The position numbers and the translations under genes are program-made. DNA of 29,700 nucleotides. It comes from Hypsibius dujardini. Its lineage: Eukaryota; Tardigrada; Eutardigrada; Parachela; Hypsibiidae. Within the stretch, counting starts at the first letter, position 1; each line of letters starts with the position of its first letter. The DNA is taken from contig LRSR01012451.1 of assembly GCA_001579985.1 (NCBI GenBank), forward strand, positions 1 to 29,700, given 5' to 3'. The notes below the pieces were generated by a model. It ran no database searches and had not been told where the DNA came from. It worked only from the letters and a program-made list of their open reading frames with translations. This document shows positions 28,012-29,700 of the stretch, one piece after another.

Positions 28012-28691
28012 AGTATTCACTCATCGTATATTAATTTCCCATGTCATTGGGCTGGAGCTGAGGGATGTGATCGAATATCTAAAATACCGTTTGAATTGAT
28101 CTCATTTATAATTTTCTTAATTGAATTAACATTAATTATTTAATGAAATACATTTGCAACCAACTTCTACGGTAATCCCCTTTTCCTTCTGCCATGTATG
28201 CAGAAAGAAAACCTGTTCGCCTGGAGAACTGAAGATTCGTTATTATTTTGCTTGAGCAGAAACGCTCCCAGATGACTTAAAGCATCTAGTGCCTAAGAAC
28301 AAGGAATACCAGGCAAACGCTGGGTTGAATCATCGGTAGGCGTCGCAGGGGTGTGTGTAGCTGATGAGTCATTCACTCGTCGTGGCCTACTGATTCAACA
28401 TGTATGATTCTACATTTTCAGGAGTCAAGATGACTACAAAGGATCTAATCTAATCGAGCCCCGATTAGATTTGTTTGAGGTTGATATTTTGATCACATCC
28501 CTCCCTATGCTGGGCTGGACCAGTCTCTCTATCGGCGCTGGTAGTTCGAAATGAAAGAAGCATGCGTTGACAAAACTAGAAAAACAGGAAAGGTGCAACA
28601 CCGGGTCAGCTCTTTCTGAGCATCAAATTAGGAGGACAGAGGCAGATATATCCGAAAAGAAGCAAACCAAAACGAGACCGAGTTTACGTTA
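28012..28691. other. Convergent intergenic region between the C1orf131-like gene and CRELD
   Basis: No gene was seen. A 10-bp-arm stem-loop with a 5-nt loop (AATCTAATCG / CGATTAGATT) sits at 28447-28471. No canonical minus-strand AATAAA for CRELD was identified. Confidence 0.5.
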
Positions 28692-28846
28692 TCACAACTC
28701 AAAATGCGCATGGTCCGGCAGTGCGATGCTTGGATCTGTATCGGAAGACGTTCCGGGTATCGGACTAGAAAGATCTGGTATCACACTCTCGCCGGCTGGT
28801 TCAGTGCCACCATCGGCATCGTCTTCTTCCTCAACGAGGTCTTCGT
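28692..28846 (-). CDS. Creld: CRELD alternative terminal exon B: acidic, soluble, HFEL end
   Basis: The acceptor is TTATTTTAG just above 28846. The exon then reads DEDLVEEEDDADGG, continues through a Ser/Pro-rich stretch and ends HFEL before TGA at 28694-28692. It begins at codon position 2, so it joins in frame to the EGF exon that ends at 29218. HFEL resembles KDEL-type ER-retrieval tails, so this form would be a luminal protein like vertebrate CRELD2. It cannot follow exon A in a normal transcript, because exon A ends with its own stop and has no good donor. That makes it an alternative terminal exon. Confidence 0.7.
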
Positions 28847-28895
28847 CTAAAATAACAACGGAATAGTGAAGAAAAAGGAGAACGAGTGCGAGCGC

Positions 28896-29113
28896 CTAGA
28901 ATTTAATCGTAGGATTCGGCGGCGGCATGCTGTCGCTATAGTGCCAGGCAGACAGAATCACAGCCATGAGGACGCCGACAAGCGTCAGTTTGCCGTAGTC
29001 GCCGCTTTTGACAAAAAAGTAACTAGTAACAAGGCCGCCACCGCAAAAGACGACAGTTTTATCAAAACGACTGAACAGCAGCAGGAATCGCGAAAAAAGT
29101 CCATGTGGAATGG
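28896..29113 (-). CDS. Creld: CRELD alternative terminal exon A: two transmembrane helices
   Basis: The acceptor is GCTTTGCAG just above 29113 and the stop TAG is at 28898-28896. The frame closes with the preceding exon (phase 1). It encodes a hydrophobic stretch, the link VKSGDYGK, a second hydrophobic stretch and a short PPPNPTIKF tail. Two helices joined by a KGD-like turn match the C-terminus of CRELD1, which is anchored in the ER membrane. A competing acceptor at about 29065 would give a different frame with only one helix, which fits the family less well. Confidence 0.7.
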
Positions 29114-29217
29114 CTGCAAAGCAGAGACCCCAAGAAGGAAGAGATCAGCGCCAGAAAAATTGGACAGGCGATTGTTATTCAATCAGAATCCACGTTAAAC
29201 AAAGAATCAGCGCTTAC

Positions 29218-29615
29218 CGGTGCATGTTCCATTGGAGAGGACATAGCCTTCCGCGCAAGCTTTGCAGCGCGCGGTGCCGGCTCCGGTGCAGCCTTTACAG
29301 GCGACATGGCATTTGTTACAGGTGTAGGCACCCTGCGTGTTGAAGCAGTATTCACGGTCGTTGCATGTGTGCGGATCCAATTCGCACTCGTTTACATCTG
29401 CGGAAAGCAGTCGAAAACAAGGTGAAAGAATGTGCACTACGACGATACGATTAAATTGTGGAACAAGCGCATATGGAACGCCACCAACCTTCGCATAACA
29501 GCAGCACCGAGTCCCGTTCGACTTCCTCAAAACCGTTCCCACAGGAATCACAAGTCAGTCCAGTGTAGCCTTTTTGACAGCGGCATTTTCCCGTGCCGGA
29601 TGTCGTGCCATTTCC
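29218..29615 (-). CDS. Creld: CRELD (cysteine-rich with EGF-like domains), internal exons; gene continues past the right edge
   Basis: Exons are 29615-29489 and 29397-29218, joined through a split Asp codon. The first reads GNGTTSGTGKCRCQKGYTG then CDSCGNGFEEV, the EGF-like segment with the family's G-Y-x-G-x-x-C-x-x-C pattern. The second opens with a calcium-binding EGF signature, DVNECELDPHTC, and continues with a furin-like Cys pattern, CNKCHVACKGCTGAG and CKACAEGYVL. CRELD proteins are ER factors, reported as protein-disulfide-isomerase-like chaperones for receptor assembly. The signal peptide and N-terminal WE domain lie outside the window. Splicing then goes either to the membrane exon (28896-29113) or to the soluble exon (28692-28846). 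Confidence 0.93.
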
Positions 29616-29675
29616 CTGCTCAAAAGAATCAAAAAAATGGTTACACATATACGCGATTGAACAACTAAGTAGATA

Positions 29676-29700
29676 GAAAGAAAGACAGACAGACAGACAG
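29676..29700. repeat. (GACA)n microsatellite running off the right edge
   Basis: AGACAGACAGACAG repeats lie in the CRELD intron upstream of the exon that starts at 29615. Confidence 0.85.

Noticed and set aside
28985-29182. Alternative frame through CRELD exon A with a single hydrophobic stretch
   Set aside because: The neighbouring frame gives two helices and a KSGD turn as in CRELD1 and closes with the GCTTTGCAG acceptor. This frame needs a different acceptor (about 29065) and fits the family less well.

Overview
The window is animal nuclear DNA. Genes are split by many short spliceosomal introns (GT-AG, with one probable GC-AG), the intergenic gaps are short, and six of the proteins belong to metazoan families. 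The compact layout and the heavy load of tetranucleotide microsatellites (CTGT/ACAG and TTGA) suggest an invertebrate with a fairly small genome. A tardigrade or similar ecdysozoan is only a guess, because nothing in the sequence fixes the phylum.

Layout, left to right. 1-1129: first coding exon of a probable SLC16-type monocarboxylate transporter (minus strand), with a 284-bp tandem duplication in its first intron. 1130-5200: a repeat-rich stretch (microsatellites, a minisatellite, a hairpin) with no gene I can support. 5201-7526 (+): a three-exon RD3 homologue. 7527-9081: convergent gap holding a foldback/MITE-like element. 9082-15705 (-): a complete 14-exon SEC14L1/5-type lipid-transfer protein (PRELI, CRAL-TRIO, GOLD). 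17572-20465 (+): five-exon cyclin T, the P-TEFb cyclin. 20851-21276 (-): a small single-pass membrane protein with a Thr/Pro-rich tail that I do not recognise. 22060-26050 (-): a complete 12-exon HSP90B1/GRP94, the ER Hsp90, ending in HEEL. 27089-28010 (+): a two-exon protein resembling the SSU-processome factor C1orf131 (yeast Faf1). 28692-29615 (-): the 3' end of a CRELD gene, which appears to have two alternative terminal exons, one membrane-anchored and one soluble/ER-retained.

All multi-exon models were joined by hand from splice sites, and the reading frame closes at each junction. Lengths are close to family norms: RD3 199 aa, SEC14L 680 aa, cyclin T 560 aa, GRP94 814 aa. There is no operon logic. 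GRP94 and CRELD are both ER folding factors and lie near each other, but that may be chance. The most interesting signals are the CRELD terminal-exon choice, two foldback elements (one inside a GRP94 intron), a UPR-like site upstream of GRP94, and a duplicated block that stops at a splice donor. I saw no rRNA, tRNA, CRISPR or autonomous transposase gene.
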